From: Dama dama
Lineage: Eukaryota; Chordata; Mammalia; Artiodactyla; Cervidae
Direction of reading: 5' to 3'
NCBI RefSeq assembly: GCF_033118175.1
Contig: NC_083689.1
Span: 29,122,501-29,186,500, forward strand
DNA length: 64,000 bases
Part shown: positions 33,011 to 44,035 of the stretch, piece after piece
Layout: each line of letters opens with the position of its first letter
How positions within the stretch are numbered: the first letter of the stretch is position 1
Program-made: the position numbers and the translations under genes
Notes under the pieces: model-generated
The model's database searches: none
What the model was told of the DNA's origin: nothing
What the model saw: only the letters and a program-made list of their open reading frames with translations

Positions 33011-34422
33011 GCTGCAACGGGCACGGTTCTGTAAAGGGTGAGGCTCCAGAGGGGCATGAATAGCCTAACCCTCAAGAAGTGTATAGTCTATTCTAGGCTA
33101 CAGAAATATTTGAATATTTTTTTTAAAGATGTAAGCTGTCTACAAGTTCAAAATAAACTCTAAAGATCCTCCATAGGTTTCTGCTATAGTATTTTAACTG
33201 GAATACTTCTAAAGCCAACCATTTTGGGGCCCAAGAGCAAAATTTATGCTAGTCTAGCATCTCTGAATCAGTCTGGTCTGTGCAAACTGTCAGAAGGGGA
33301 GGAAAGGAGTTACCTTTTCAACTCGGCTTCTTTTAGTGTTCTAGGCTGGAGTGAGAGTAATCCTTTTAATCACTTCAAACCTCCCAACTTCTGGCTTGCA
33401 CAGCCTCTTTTTGACCTTAAAGACTATCTTCACAATGAGGGGCTTCCTCAAACCTCTAGTCCAGCCTCTAAACAAGCTATATTTCCATCTAGAGAGTGTT
33501 ACATCCATTAGCAGTCTCACAGCTTATGCAAGAATTAAAAAGTCATCTGACGAGCAAGGACATGCACCTGGGTCCTGGTGCCATGGGAGAGAGACATCTG
33601 GGCTCACAGAGGCAGGGCTTTTCCGTGGGCTGAGTGCTGCAAACTCTCCTGTGAACAGTATTTCCGTCTTCTCAGCACCTGGAGAGGTTGCTCCTGTGGC
33701 TATGTTTCCTCAAAGGGGAAAAGCAGCAAAATAAGAGCCCCAAGATGTCCTGTTGGAGATTCGCAGCCGACCTGGCTACACCACAAGGAGTTAAACCTGT
33801 CCCTCTGCACCAGTGAAGCAAGACAGAGTCGGGGAGCATCTAATTGCTACCCTGGAACCAGCAGGGGGATCGGTGGAGGCAGTGATCTAATGGGTTTTTT
33901 CCATAGCTGTTATTCTGAGCATATGAGAGCTGTTAGTAGTTCTTAGAATCCAAATTTTCCAAACAGTGGCAGTTGTCATGATTCGAGTTTGAATCAACCT
34001 TTAAGCCATTTTGTTCCTTTGATCCTTGAAGCCCCTAGACAATTAAGAGTGCAAGCAGTCAAATTTTGGCTGTTTTGTAAAACCACATAGTAAATAATAA
34101 TTACAATGGTCTTTACTAGTTCTTAGATAAGCTTGCTGGCAGAATTAATAAACTTGATCTCAGCATTTCACCGAAGGAGTGGTTATAGTAAGCTACCAAG
34201 TTTGGTTCTAGCAACATAATCTTTACAGTAAAAATGTAGGAAAACTTGATTCTTATTGAAAAAGGCTAGTGAGGTTATTCATCAAAATTTTACTCTGATC
34301 TAAATTCCGGTTTACTTAATACACATTCTTTAATAAATTGTATTATAAGCACACTGTTCAAATTATAGACTCTAGTTACGGAAGTCTTGCCTGCCAACAC
34401 TCTGGGTGCTAAGAAAGCCATG
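33011..34422. other. Unassigned, with overlapping open frames
   Basis: At 33224-33946 three plus-strand frames are open in succession (95, 127 and 122 codons). Base composition is more even than in the AT-rich surroundings. No motif, signal peptide or family resemblance was seen. Confidence 0.3.
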
Positions 34423-34430
34423 ATTTAAAG

Positions 34431-34638
34431 CAGTCGTCCCCAACCACTGCTGTTTTTTTTTTTTTTTTTTTTGGCACCAGGGACTGGTTTCATGGAAGAC
34501 AATTTTTCCATGGACTGGGGGTGGAGGGATCCTTTAGGGATGATTCAAGCACATCACATTTATTGTGCACTTTATTTGTATTGTTACATCAGCTTCTCAG
34601 ATCACTAGGCACTAAATCTTGGAGTTTGGGGACCCCTG
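34431..34638. mobile_element. hAT-Charlie MITE (MER1-like)
   Basis: Starts cagtcgtccccaaccactg and ends gtttggggacccctg, giving the terminal inverted repeat of the MER1-type hAT group. The interior has ggcaccagggactggtttca and gggatgattcaagcacatca. The 8-bp TSD is atttaaag at 34423-34430 and atttaaaa at 34639-34646. An internal T run of about 20 replaces part of the left arm. Much of the full-length interior is deleted. Confidence 0.88.
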
Positions 34639-34646
34639 ATTTAAAA

Positions 34647-35177
34647 CTGTGTTTTTAGATAGGTATCTGATAAGAGAAGAACTTGGTACCTTCATTGAAC
34701 AAATGGAAAAGAAAACAAATGAGAGTTTTGGATGACTGCATTCTTCTCCTCTGCTCTTCTGTCTCCAGTAGTTTATTTCCTATGATTTTACCCACCGGTG
34801 TGAGGAACAGTGCTACTTGTCAAAAACCAGTCTGCTGAGTAGAATTCAGTTTCTAAGGCAGTTACACAAAGATTGGCCTACCTTTAACAAGACTTAATTA
34901 GTCCTTGCACATAATGCTCGAGGAATTCTAGGCAAAGCATGATGAAAAAGAGTGTGCTTTTAGGCGTGTGGCTGCAAAATACTCTGGAGAAAGGATACCT
35001 TGTCTCCTGGACAGGTACCTCCAAGACTGTCTTTGTGCCTTTGAAAAAATATCTCACGTGGTTGTTATCAACGCCTTCTTCGAAAAGGTCGCTTTATTCA
35101 CGTGCTAACATTTGAAAAGCACTTGTTGAATTCGACTTTGTGCCAGGTAGAGAAGTAGGTGTGCTTAAAAACAGACG
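34647..35177. other. Unassigned sequence
   Basis: No recognised features. Confidence 0.3.
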
Positions 35178-35412
35178 CATAATGTAGTTGTTAAGAGTTT
35201 GGATTTGGAACGCTAATTGCATGATGAGTTAGGTTCCTGTTTAAGATGTGCTAATTTGTAGCTTTGGCCAAGTTACCTCTTTGTGCCTTGGTTTTCTTCC
35301 AACTGCAAAATGGGGATAATAAGAGTGTCTTTCTCCTAGAGTTGCTCTGAGGATTAAATGAGCTAACATCCAAATGCCTTTAGAACAGTGCCTGTCATAT
35401 AGTAATGCTGCA
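35178..35412 (+). mobile_element. MIR SINE, near full length
   Basis: Good MIR match across the element: gtagttgttaagagtttgga, ggccaagttacctctttgtg, ctgcaaaatggggataataa, tgaggattaaatgagctaac, agaacagtgcctgtcatata. Confidence 0.85.
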
Positions 35413-36402
35413 GGTTTAAGTTATTGTTATCATCATGCATATTGTCATTGAAAACAAGCATGGGCTCAGTCAACTATCTGCATTTCAATCTTTCCCTAAC
35501 CACTCTTCACATGTCATTTCTCATAGTTACATTTTTGCTGAGTGTAAATTTTCATGGAGTTTCAATAATTACAGCACTTTGCAATGTGAGACTCTTACGT
35601 ATAGATGAAAACCAGCCCCAGGAAGGCTGTTTGAATGATTCAAAGAAAAAAAAAAAACTTATTTGATTGCAGTGTGAGGATTAATACCCTGTTTGTGCCT
35701 CTAATACCTCAAATGTGTATTAAAGGTCAGAGTGGCATAGCTTTGGGGGCCTGAGCTCAGACCTAGGCCAGAGGACCCCTGGCTCATTCCCCTCTTGCCA
35801 CCACTACCCAGTCAACAAATCAGCATGCATCCCATATCCACCAAAGCCAGAGACTGTGGCTTTGAATCTCCCTTTGGAAAGTGTTCTGGCCGCTTTCCCA
35901 GGCCCAAGCATTCATATAGCTAGCATTGATCCAGGAATGAATATCTGAGTGAGTGTCTCTGCCTTTTTCTATGGGTCAGCCATTGCGCTGTTGACAGAAA
36001 CCAGTGCAAATTAGCTTATACAAAAAAGGTATGTGTTTGAATTGAAGGAAGACGTGAGAAACAAGAGTTGAGACGTCTCCAGAACTAGTTCACATTCCAC
36101 CAGAGTTCTCTCTCATCTCTGCTAGAGAAGCCAAGTATTGGCTCTGATCTCCCAGATCAGCTTTCCCCACATGCAGGAACCTGGCGACAAAAGCTCCAGA
36201 CTCAGGATCTTATGTGATACAATAAGCCTGGCTTGCACTGTGAGCCTGTCACTGTCAAGGGCAGGGAGGTATGACAATGTCCATTTTGTGGGCAGCTGAG
36301 CAGAGGGGAGGATGGGATTACCAACCATCTCTTTCTAGAACAGAACTTTCTCTGACATCTGTTAATCTGGAATTCAAGAGTCCCAAGCTCTCCTTTAGAC
36401 TT
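35413..36402. other. Unassigned sequence
   Basis: An A12 run near 35646 follows an open frame (35424-35666) with no features. No family recognised. Confidence 0.3.
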
Positions 36403-36592
36403 TTCCAGGCACTAAAGAGTCTTTTTGCAATGCAGCAGACCCCTGTTTGATCCCTGGGTTGGGAAGATCCCCTGGCGAAGGAAATGGCAACCCACTCCAG
36501 CATTCTTGCCTGGAGAATCCACATGCACAGAGGAACCTGGGGGCTACAGTCCATGGGTTCGCAGAGTTGGACATGACTGAGCGACTAACACA
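36403..36592 (+). mobile_element. Bov-tA SINE
   Basis: Head diverged (gagtctttttgcaatgcag), then gatccctgggttgggaagat, ggcaacccactccagcattc and tgagcgactaacac. Flanking TSD not clear. Confidence 0.88.
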
Positions 36593-37316
36593 TTCAAACT
36601 CCTCTCTGGATGAAGAAAACAGCAACTTGCCTAATACTTATTATTTTATAATTTTATAAGCACTTATATTAATATTTAGCTACACATGAATAGTTGTTCA
36701 AAACTAATTTTTTATGAATTAGAAAATCAAAGGTCTAGCTTGCTGTTGTCACATATTTAGTAAGCAATCAAACATAAACTAGACATGGGTCATTTTATTT
36801 TATTAAACATTCTTTCCATCTATTTTGCTAAATCAAGGTATTCTTCAATTCATAGGCAAAAAAAGCATTGAATACAATGTGCCAGAGATCTGGTACTGTG
36901 TGTGTATCAATACATATGTGGTGAACGAATGAGTGTCTTACCCATGTCACAGAGTGAAGCCTTAGCAAAGTGCAGGATAGAAATGAAGATCCATGCACAA
37001 ATGAGACCCCCATCCTTCTTTGACATGCATCTACCAAGGTTGGCATTCCTCTTGAGTACTGGAAGTTTTCCTTGTTTTCTTTCCTGATTCAGATTGCCAG
37101 ATCCTTGTGTTTGATTTTAAATGTATTATGACAGTATATCCTGTTTACTTGGATTAGTTCACAATTATTCTTTTTGTCTTCTCTTCTGTAAAACAAGGGT
37201 TACTATTTCATACCTGACCGGATCCTTAGCATGTCCTTTATGTGCTTAAGTTTGTTTAGTTCTTGCAAACACATTTCGAAACTCCATTTAACAACCTAAT
37301 CCCTTCGTGGGTATGT
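36593..37316. other. Unassigned AT-rich sequence
   Basis: No recognised features. Confidence 0.3.
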
Positions 37317-37367
37317 GGGGCAGCAGGGTGGGGGAAGACGGGGGAGGCAGGAGGGGAGGGGTGGTGG
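37317..37367 (+). other. G-rich tract with G-quadruplex potential
   Basis: Six runs of three or more G separated by short loops within about 50 bp (ggggcagcagggtgggggaa and onward). Confidence 0.75.
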
Positions 37368-38170
37368 TAGTGAGTAAGGTGAAATTCTACAAGCTCTTGT
37401 GCTTGGCTTTTAATGGAATGATTCAGTCTATATTAAGCGCTACAACAACTCTTAAAGGGATCCATTTCACTCATTAGCTCAATCATGAGGTCCTCACTGA
37501 GTTTTTGATCTCCATAATCAGAACTTGATACATTTGAGTAAGGATTTGAGAATATGGTGTTGCAAAGAACCTACTTCTGTTTCAAACCTGGGAGACTGCT
37601 GACCAAATCTCAGAGCAGTTAGAACATAAACCATAAGCTCCATAATTATCAGTGAAACCAGTTTTTAAAAGTGACGCCTCACCACCAAATAGTCAACAAT
37701 AGAAGTATTTCATAATTGGCAGCAACTAACTCTTTTCAACTTTCATTGAGATGAGAGATGAGATTCAGTCTGTAGTTTTCCCTTTGAAACTCCAAGCTCT
37801 TTGTAAAGAGATTACTTCTCATGGAAATGAAAGGCTGGCCCAGTCTATAAGCAGTGGAAAATTCCCATGTGCCATCTTGTGGAGCTGTTGAATTAGTGAT
37901 CAGAGAATTCACTATATGTACTGGTCAGATCTATGACTGCTTATATAGGTGATCAGATATGCCATCTCACACTTCATATATCTATAAACATTGGACTATA
38001 TAAACACTGGCTTTGTACTTAAAAAAAGAAAATTCGCTCTTCATTTAGGGTCTTATTCTTAGATTCTCACTCATTATTGTGAGATTCATTATTGTAAACA
38101 CATTCTGATTTCTTAGTCATCCTTTTGTTTTGAGTAGTTTCCTCTAAAATCATAGTTTGGTGTCAGTAGT
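37368..38170. other. Unassigned sequence
   Basis: No recognised repeat or gene. Confidence 0.3.
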
Positions 38171-38423
38171 CAACCCACTCCAGTATTCTTGCCTAGAGAA
38201 TCCCAGGGACAGAAGAGCCTGGTGGGCTGCTGTCCATAAGATCACAGAGTCGGACACGATTGAAACAACTTAGCATGCATACATGCATCGGAGAAGGAAA
38301 TGGCAACCCACTCCAATATTCTTGTCTGGAGGATCCCAGGGACAGAGGAGCCTGGTGGGCTGCCGTCTATGGGGTCGCACAGAGTCGGACATGACTGAAG
38401 CGACTTAGCAGCAGTAGCAACAG
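38171..38423 (+). mobile_element. BOV-A2 dimeric SINE
   Basis: Two BovA monomers joined by a linker (acatgcatcggagaaggaaa). The second ends gaagcgacttagcagcagta. The first monomer is slightly 5'-truncated. Confidence 0.93.
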
Positions 38424-38924
38424 TCTTCTCAAAGCATGTGCCACATTTGGCTCTTTTATGTTCTTTGCATCTTCCTTGTCCATCTATATTATTTTCCCTT
38501 CCATTTCTTTCTTGGTTCTTATCAATCTTCTTTACAGGTATCTTTTCTATAGATTCTCTAGATCTCTTGGTCTTTATCCACTCTCAGTACTCTGCTCCCG
38601 TGACTCTAATGGTGTCTCTAAAGAAGTCTCTTTGCAATGAAAACTGGTGAAAAAGATAGGTACTTTTTCTCAATGGCACTGTTAGTTTCAGCTTTAGTTT
38701 CCAGAGTCTTAGTTTTTCTGGCAGTCGTTCTGATAATTCCTCTGTGTAGAAAAAAATTTCAGCTTTAGATAGTCCTCAAAACAATTTTAAGCTCTATTAA
38801 CCATGTCATTGTCCTGAAAATTCAAAGCATCAATATATTCTAAATCAGTCTAGGTTTCTTTTTAGCTGAAGAGAAGAGTGCCCTGTGGTCTTTTGTTATG
38901 AAACACAGAGTTAGCATATAATGA
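38424..38924. other. Unassigned sequence
   Basis: No recognised features. Confidence 0.3.
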
Positions 38925-38934
38925 GTTGTTTAGA

Positions 38935-38998
38935 GGACTTCCTTCAAAGCTCAGTTGGTAAAGAATCTGCCTGCAATGCAGGAGACCCCAGTGCTAGC
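38935..38998 (+). mobile_element. 3'-truncated Bov-tA SINE head
   Basis: Only the tRNA-like 5' part (acttccttcaaagctcagtt, ggtaaagaatctgcctgcaa, tgcaggagacccc). It is flanked by tgtttaga at 38927-38934 and 38999-39006, so the 3' truncation appears to date from insertion rather than later loss. Confidence 0.8.
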
Positions 38999-39006
38999 TG
39001 TTTAGA

Positions 39007-39871
39007 AGTGGGAGGTCCTACTCATCACCAGACTTTGTGACCCAAGTCTAATAGACTATGAGCCCGTTAGACTGCAAGCCACTCTTGGTCTTGAACAACG
39101 CCAGGTGTGGACATTCTGTGTACCTTCAAGACATTACTCTCAGTGTTACCTAAAATTGCTTGCTGTCCTTTGGCCCTATTATTTCTGTCTGTCTTGGGTG
39201 AGCTCCTCTGAAAACTTGGCATTAAATTAAAGCCGCCTTTTTTTCTTTCTTCTCAAACAATCTCTTGTGCTCCCGTCTGCTTTATTTGCCTCTTTTGGGT
39301 CTATAGGAACACTGGGGATCAAGAGCCTGGTTTTCCGATCCCAGCAAAGAGAGAAAGTAAGTCTGGTCAGCTCCCATTGCCTCTGGCTGTCACATGATGT
39401 CACTATTGGAGATTGCTCCCAAGAGAACTGGTGTTGGTTGTATCTGTGATGACTCCAAGGTTCTACCTCATAGGAGTCCTTAGAGGGAATCCAGTACCAC
39501 TCCTCCAACACTAAGTTTGCTTCCCTCACAGGCATCTCTCAGAACATCAGTGGGCCTTGGGTTTGCCTGGTTGGTCTGGTCTGGTCCATTTACAGACCCC
39601 AAACTGTCTCTCCTCTTTCCTTTGTGTTCAATGAGTTTAATTTCCCTCATACTAAGAAAACTTGCTCCACCTCTATGCTGACAGAAGATTCCCTGGAAAC
39701 TCAGAGGTGTTTTATCCTAAAGGTTGTTCAGAGACCTCAAGGCATTCAGAGCTACTTCTCTCTTAGTTGGGAGAAGGATCATTGTCTGCAGGGCACAATC
39801 TCCCGTAATACAAAGGTGACTTTGTGGTATTTTTCTAGATTACTATATCGTTTAACTGGTTTCCTAAATGG
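39007..39871. other. Unassigned sequence
   Basis: Includes cattaaattaaagccgcct near 39221, which could be a polyadenylation-signal region of an unrecognised LTR. I cannot support a call. Confidence 0.25.
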
Positions 39872-39886
39872 GGACATTTTTTAAAA

Positions 39887-39966
39887 AATTTATTTTTAAT
39901 TGAAAGATAATTGCTTTATAGTATTGTGTTGGGGTCTACCAAACATCAACATGATTCAGCCATAGA
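39887..39966 (-). mobile_element. 80-bp L1 3' end insertion
   Basis: Antisense L1 3' terminus (aattgaaagataattgcttt, tagtattgtgttggggtcta, caacatgattcagccata). The TSD, ggacatttttaaaa, is at 39967-39980; the left copy at 39872-39886 has one extra T. Confidence 0.85.
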
Positions 39967-39980
39967 GGACATTTTTAAAA

Positions 39981-41410
39981 GGTCACTATTAATAATTACA
40001 TCAGAACTCTGGTCATAAACAGGGAAAGCTAGGTTGTTTGACCACTATAAACTTCTTTCGCTAGAAAGGAAAAGGAAACGTAATTACAGTTTATTGTGGG
40101 CATTCTACCACAATGGACAACAGTGTTGTCCAAATTTTAAACCTTGACAGGAAAAGAAAAGTTTTGTCTTCAAACAAAACGGATATTATACTAATTGCAC
40201 AAAGTCCCATAGCTAACTCTTTCTTGTTTACATAATCAATGTTTGTTGAGGGTCAACTATCTTCCAGGTCATACTAGCTGTGCACATATGTGTATGAATA
40301 CATGTAGTTCCTGTCTGCTTTTCTGAATAAAAAATCATACCAGCTTTCAACATCTGCTATTTCTTCTCTGAAATTACTCTTGGTCCTTAGATGATACATT
40401 AAAATTGAAATTATGTTGCCATGGTGAATTCCTTCTTTATTATTATTTAAAATTTCTGTTTATACAAACAACCATGGGAAGAATGGTTTGGACTGGGGAT
40501 ATGCCAATATTTTATTCTTTTTTGAGTTAAATAATGTGATAACTCAGAAAACTGTGTATCTCGGCTTAGCATAAGTACCAGGCATTGGTTATTGCAGGTG
40601 AATTCAGTGTAAATCCTGCCTAACCTTGCAGCTCAGAAGACAAAGTGTTCCCTGGATAGGGACCTTTGTCCCTATCCAAAGTGTTTACACTTTGTCCCAA
40701 ACCAGTGTTCCTTTGATAGGACCTGGAAGCTAGTGCTGTATATCAGGTTCCTTCTGAGGAACTTGTGGGAAGATACTCTGTTTACATGGCAAAAGTAGAT
40801 TCAAGAATATGAAAATGTCTGGATTTATAAATTCTCATGAACATTAATAAATGGTGGAGGCCATTTTGTTTGCATTCCACAAAAGATGATCTTTTTTGTA
40901 AGCTAGCTGTTGTGGGAGATTTTTGAGCTTTTTCCAAGATAACTCGACTCCTGTTTGGCTGTTCCGTGAACTGATTACCTGGAAAATAATGTAAATTACA
41001 ATGATAAGTCACAGCAGGGACTAGCCTGCAGAAAAGCCCTACCTACTAAGATAGATGTTGAGGTCAGTTGGTAGATTCATAGGATTATTTTGGCATGTGT
41101 GTGTGAGGGTGTCATGCTAGATACACATCATGATGCCTTGACTCCAGGCACTGACTGCAACCCTAGCTCTGCCAGCTATGGAGAGGGTGAAACCAGAGCC
41201 ATATACATTTATCATCTCCCATTTCTAGAATACACCGTGTGGTTGAATAGCTAATAACATGCTGCCTCATGTTTTCCTGAAATTGTTTCACATAGGATAG
41301 TCTTTGCTGTCCAAAGAGATTGTTAGAAGGTACAACCCCAAGCAAAAATTGGAAGTATGAGGTGCTATTGTTGGGAGAAGTCCTCCTGGCCCCTCTCCCC
41401 TGGTTGCCCT
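39981..41410. other. Unassigned 1.4 kb
   Basis: No recognised repeat or gene. Confidence 0.3.
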
Positions 41411-41446
41411 GGGCCGGGGGGAGGGGGGTGGTTGGGTAGGGGTGGT
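41411..41446 (+). other. G-rich tract with strong G-quadruplex potential
   Basis: Tracts G3, G6, G6, G3 and G4 with loops of 1 to 4 bases in about 35 bp. Confidence 0.8.
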
Positions 41447-41965
41447 TTTCAAGGAGTAAGCAAAATAAGGATTGAAACCCCTTACACAACACCTAACACA
41501 GGTAAATAGCCCAGTAATGCTACTCCAGTTGGCTTTTCCTTCCTTTTATCCCTCAGTCAAATTCTGCTTACACATCACACACACTCCACTCCACTCACTG
41601 TGGCTCTCATTTAGTTGGCTCACATAAATTATATCTGGTAAATAAAAACGATCTTCTTTTAGAAGTTAAAAGGGCTTTAAGGGGGATCGAGACCAGAGGT
41701 TTTCAAGGAATGTTCTGCAGGGCCTCGGGGGGCCCCTGGGAAGGTGGCTGTCCTGACCAAGGAGTGGAGGAGGTGGTCCTCTAATCCTTGCTGTCCTTTT
41801 GATCAGAAATGATTCTTTTATCAATTTTAAACAGTGAGATTTTCATAAGATTACATTTTAAGAATACAAAAGTATTCTGTTCAAGGGGGGGAAAATGTTT
41901 TCAAAGCTGCTTTGGCCAATACTTCAATTTCATAGACAAATTAGGGATCCCTGCCTTGCTCCATG
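41447..41965. other. Unassigned sequence
   Basis: No recognised features. Confidence 0.3.
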
Positions 41966-42231
41966 GAGAAGACAATGGCACCCCACTCCAGTACTTTTGC
42001 CTGGAAAATCCCATGGGAGGAGCCTAGTAGACTGCAGTCCATGGGGTCACTAAGAGTCGGGCACGACTGAGCGGCTTCATTTTCACTTTTCACTTTCACG
42101 CGTTGGAGAAGGAAATGGCAACCTACTCCAGTGTTCTTGCCTGGAGAATCCCATGGACAGAGGAGCCTGGTTGGCTAGAGTCCACGGGGTCGCAAAGAGT
42201 CAGACACGACTGAGTGGCTTCACGACGATGA
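41966..42231 (+). mobile_element. BOV-A2 dimeric SINE
   Basis: Monomer 1 (gagaagacaatggcacccca) and monomer 2 (ttggagaaggaaatggcaac) joined by the ttcacttttcactttcacgc linker. Confidence 0.95.
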
Positions 42232-42300
42232 TGAATGCAATTTGACCAGGCTCCATCCATCTTGGCCTGTACTGATCTGAGCCTTGTTCAGTGAAACTTG

Positions 42301-42434
42301 CTGCTGCTGTTGCTAAGTCGCTTCAGTTGTGTCCAACTCTGTGTGACCCCCATAGAGGGCAGCCCACCAGGATCCTCCGTCCTTGGGATTTTCCAGGCAA
42401 GAGTACTGGAGTGGGTTGCCATTGCCTTCTGCGC
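42301..42434 (-). mobile_element. BOV-A2 monomer
   Basis: Antisense second monomer beginning at its gca-repeat tail (ctgctgctgttgctaagtcg). The imperfect 11-bp TSD is agtgaaacttg at 42290-42300 and agtaagacttg at 42435-42445. Confidence 0.88.
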
Positions 42435-42647
42435 AGTAAGACTTGATTAAATTTAATTTTCTCCCAAAGTTTCACAACTGTTTAGCTTTAAAGCTGCTTC
42501 CATGAGTGGTGACATAATTTTTCCAAGGCATTGATGATTGCCAAGTTTCTTAGATTTCACTACCCAATGTAGATTTCAAGAAGCAAACAAATCCTTAAAA
42601 TATTTGAAGAGAATTACTCAAATAATACACAAGCATATTCTGATGTG

Positions 42648-42763
42648 TTAGTCACTCAGTCGTATCCAACCCTTTGCGATCCTATGGACTGTAGCCCACC
42701 AGGCTCCTCTGTCCATGGGATTCTCCAGGTAAGAATACTGGAGTGGGTTGCCGTTTCCTCCTC
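42648..42763 (-). mobile_element. Bov SINE monomer
   Basis: Antisense Bov body (gtcactcagtcgtatccaac, ccaccaggctcctctgtcca, tggagtgggttgccgtttcc). Confidence 0.88.
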
Positions 42764-43009
42764 CAATGTCAGCCAACTTAGAAGTATATGCTAATAAACA
42801 TTCAAATAATGTAGAAATGTATGGAGTGAAAATTGAAAGTGTTCCTTCATGCATCAACTTCCTCCAGAGCAAGGCTGATTCCCTACCTTGATGTTTAACC
42901 ACGGTTAAACATTTAACTTATAGCTTATCAGAAAGTATTCTACTATATACATTCACATATAGTTTTAGTTTTCTAAATAAAACCAGACTTATATTGTTTC
43001 ATGACTTGT

Positions 43010-43226
43010 TTTCCTTTCCCTCCTAACATAGCACATGTTATGTTTATGTTTCCAAGTCAGTACATATGTGTCAATGTCACTCTTGTAGATCTCTTCACAG
43101 TACTTCTAGTTTATTTCATGATGTGATTGCCACTAAAAGTGAGCAAGTAGATGGTATCCTTTTTTTCCTTTCTATTATGAATATTCTTGCAATGAATATT
43201 CTTTTTTTGTCTTCATGTACACAGTT
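43010..43226 (-). mobile_element. Old L1 fragment, left of a younger L1
   Basis: Antisense L1M-like text (attatgaatattcttgcaatg near 43180, then gtgtatctccagaagaaatac after the insertion). It continues at 43610, so a younger L1 split the copy. Confidence 0.55.
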
Positions 43227-43241
43227 GAAAGTGTATCTCCA

Positions 43242-43594
43242 CATGTATATGGAATTTAGAAAGGTGATAACGATAACCCTATATGCAGAACAGAAAAAGA
43301 GACACAGAAATACAGAACAGACTTTTGAACTTTGTGGGAGAATGTGAGGGTGGGATATTTCAAAAGAACAGCATGTATACTATCTATGGTGAAACAGATC
43401 ACCAGCCCAGGTGGGATGCATGAGACAAGTGCTCCGGCCTGGTGCACTGGGAAGACCCAGAGGAATCGGGTGGAGAGGGAGGTGGGAGGGGGGATCGGGA
43501 TTGGGAATACATGTAAATCCATGGCTGATTCATATCAATGTATGACAAAACCCACTGGAAAAAAAAAATAATAATAATAATAAAAAAAAAAAAA
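43242..43594 (+). mobile_element. Young ruminant L1 3' end (353 bp)
   Basis: 5'-truncated L1 3'UTR: acatgtatatggaatttaga, ccctatatgcagaacag, cagcccaggtgggatgcatg, ccatggctgattcatatcaa, then an A-rich tail with an AAT microsatellite. The perfect 15-bp TSD, gaaagtgtatctcca, lies at 43227-43241 and 43595-43609. The last bases of the usual L1 3' end (acaatattgtaaag) are missing, as if a proximal poly(A) site was used. Confidence 0.93.
43468..43505 (+). other. G-quadruplex-prone tract in the L1 3'UTR
   Basis: Runs of three to six G with 3-4 base loops. Such a motif is a known feature of mammalian L1 3'UTRs. Confidence 0.75.
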
Positions 43595-43609
43595 GAAAGT
43601 GTATCTCCA

Positions 43610-44035
43610 GAAGAAATACTGGGAAAATTCCACAATTAATTGAAAAACTTGATCAGTGTAGACATACTGCCCTCTAACTTTTTATTTTCATTTGTATTCT
43701 CACTAGTAAAGTATGAGAATATTTATTTCCTCATAATCTCAACCAAAACAGAACATTTGAACTTGTATGTTTTCCTCTTTTATTATATTTTCCATTTTGT
43801 ATATTTTTCCAATCAGACTAAAGTGATATTTTATAAGTTCTTTGTTTGTTGGTGAAATTGAATATTTTTCCATATGTTATTTCCCTTTGAAATTTTTCTG
43901 CAAATAATCTTTTATAACATTGTGCATGTTTCCATTGGGCTATTCTTTTTCTTTCTTATTTTCAACTTTCTTTGTATATTTTGAATATGAATACTTTTTA
44001 TATTAAGATAAAAGTATTTTATTTTAATTTTCTCT
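43610..44035 (-). mobile_element. Old L1 ORF2 region (diverged)
   Basis: AT-rich antisense L1M-like continuation of the copy left of 43226 (ttttcatttgtattctcact, cattgggctattctttttct). Confidence 0.5.

Noticed and set aside
39150..39600. Possible LTR or exon around attaaa and cctctaatag-type text
   Set aside because: No ordered LTR landmarks or TSDs and no coding support, so left unassigned.
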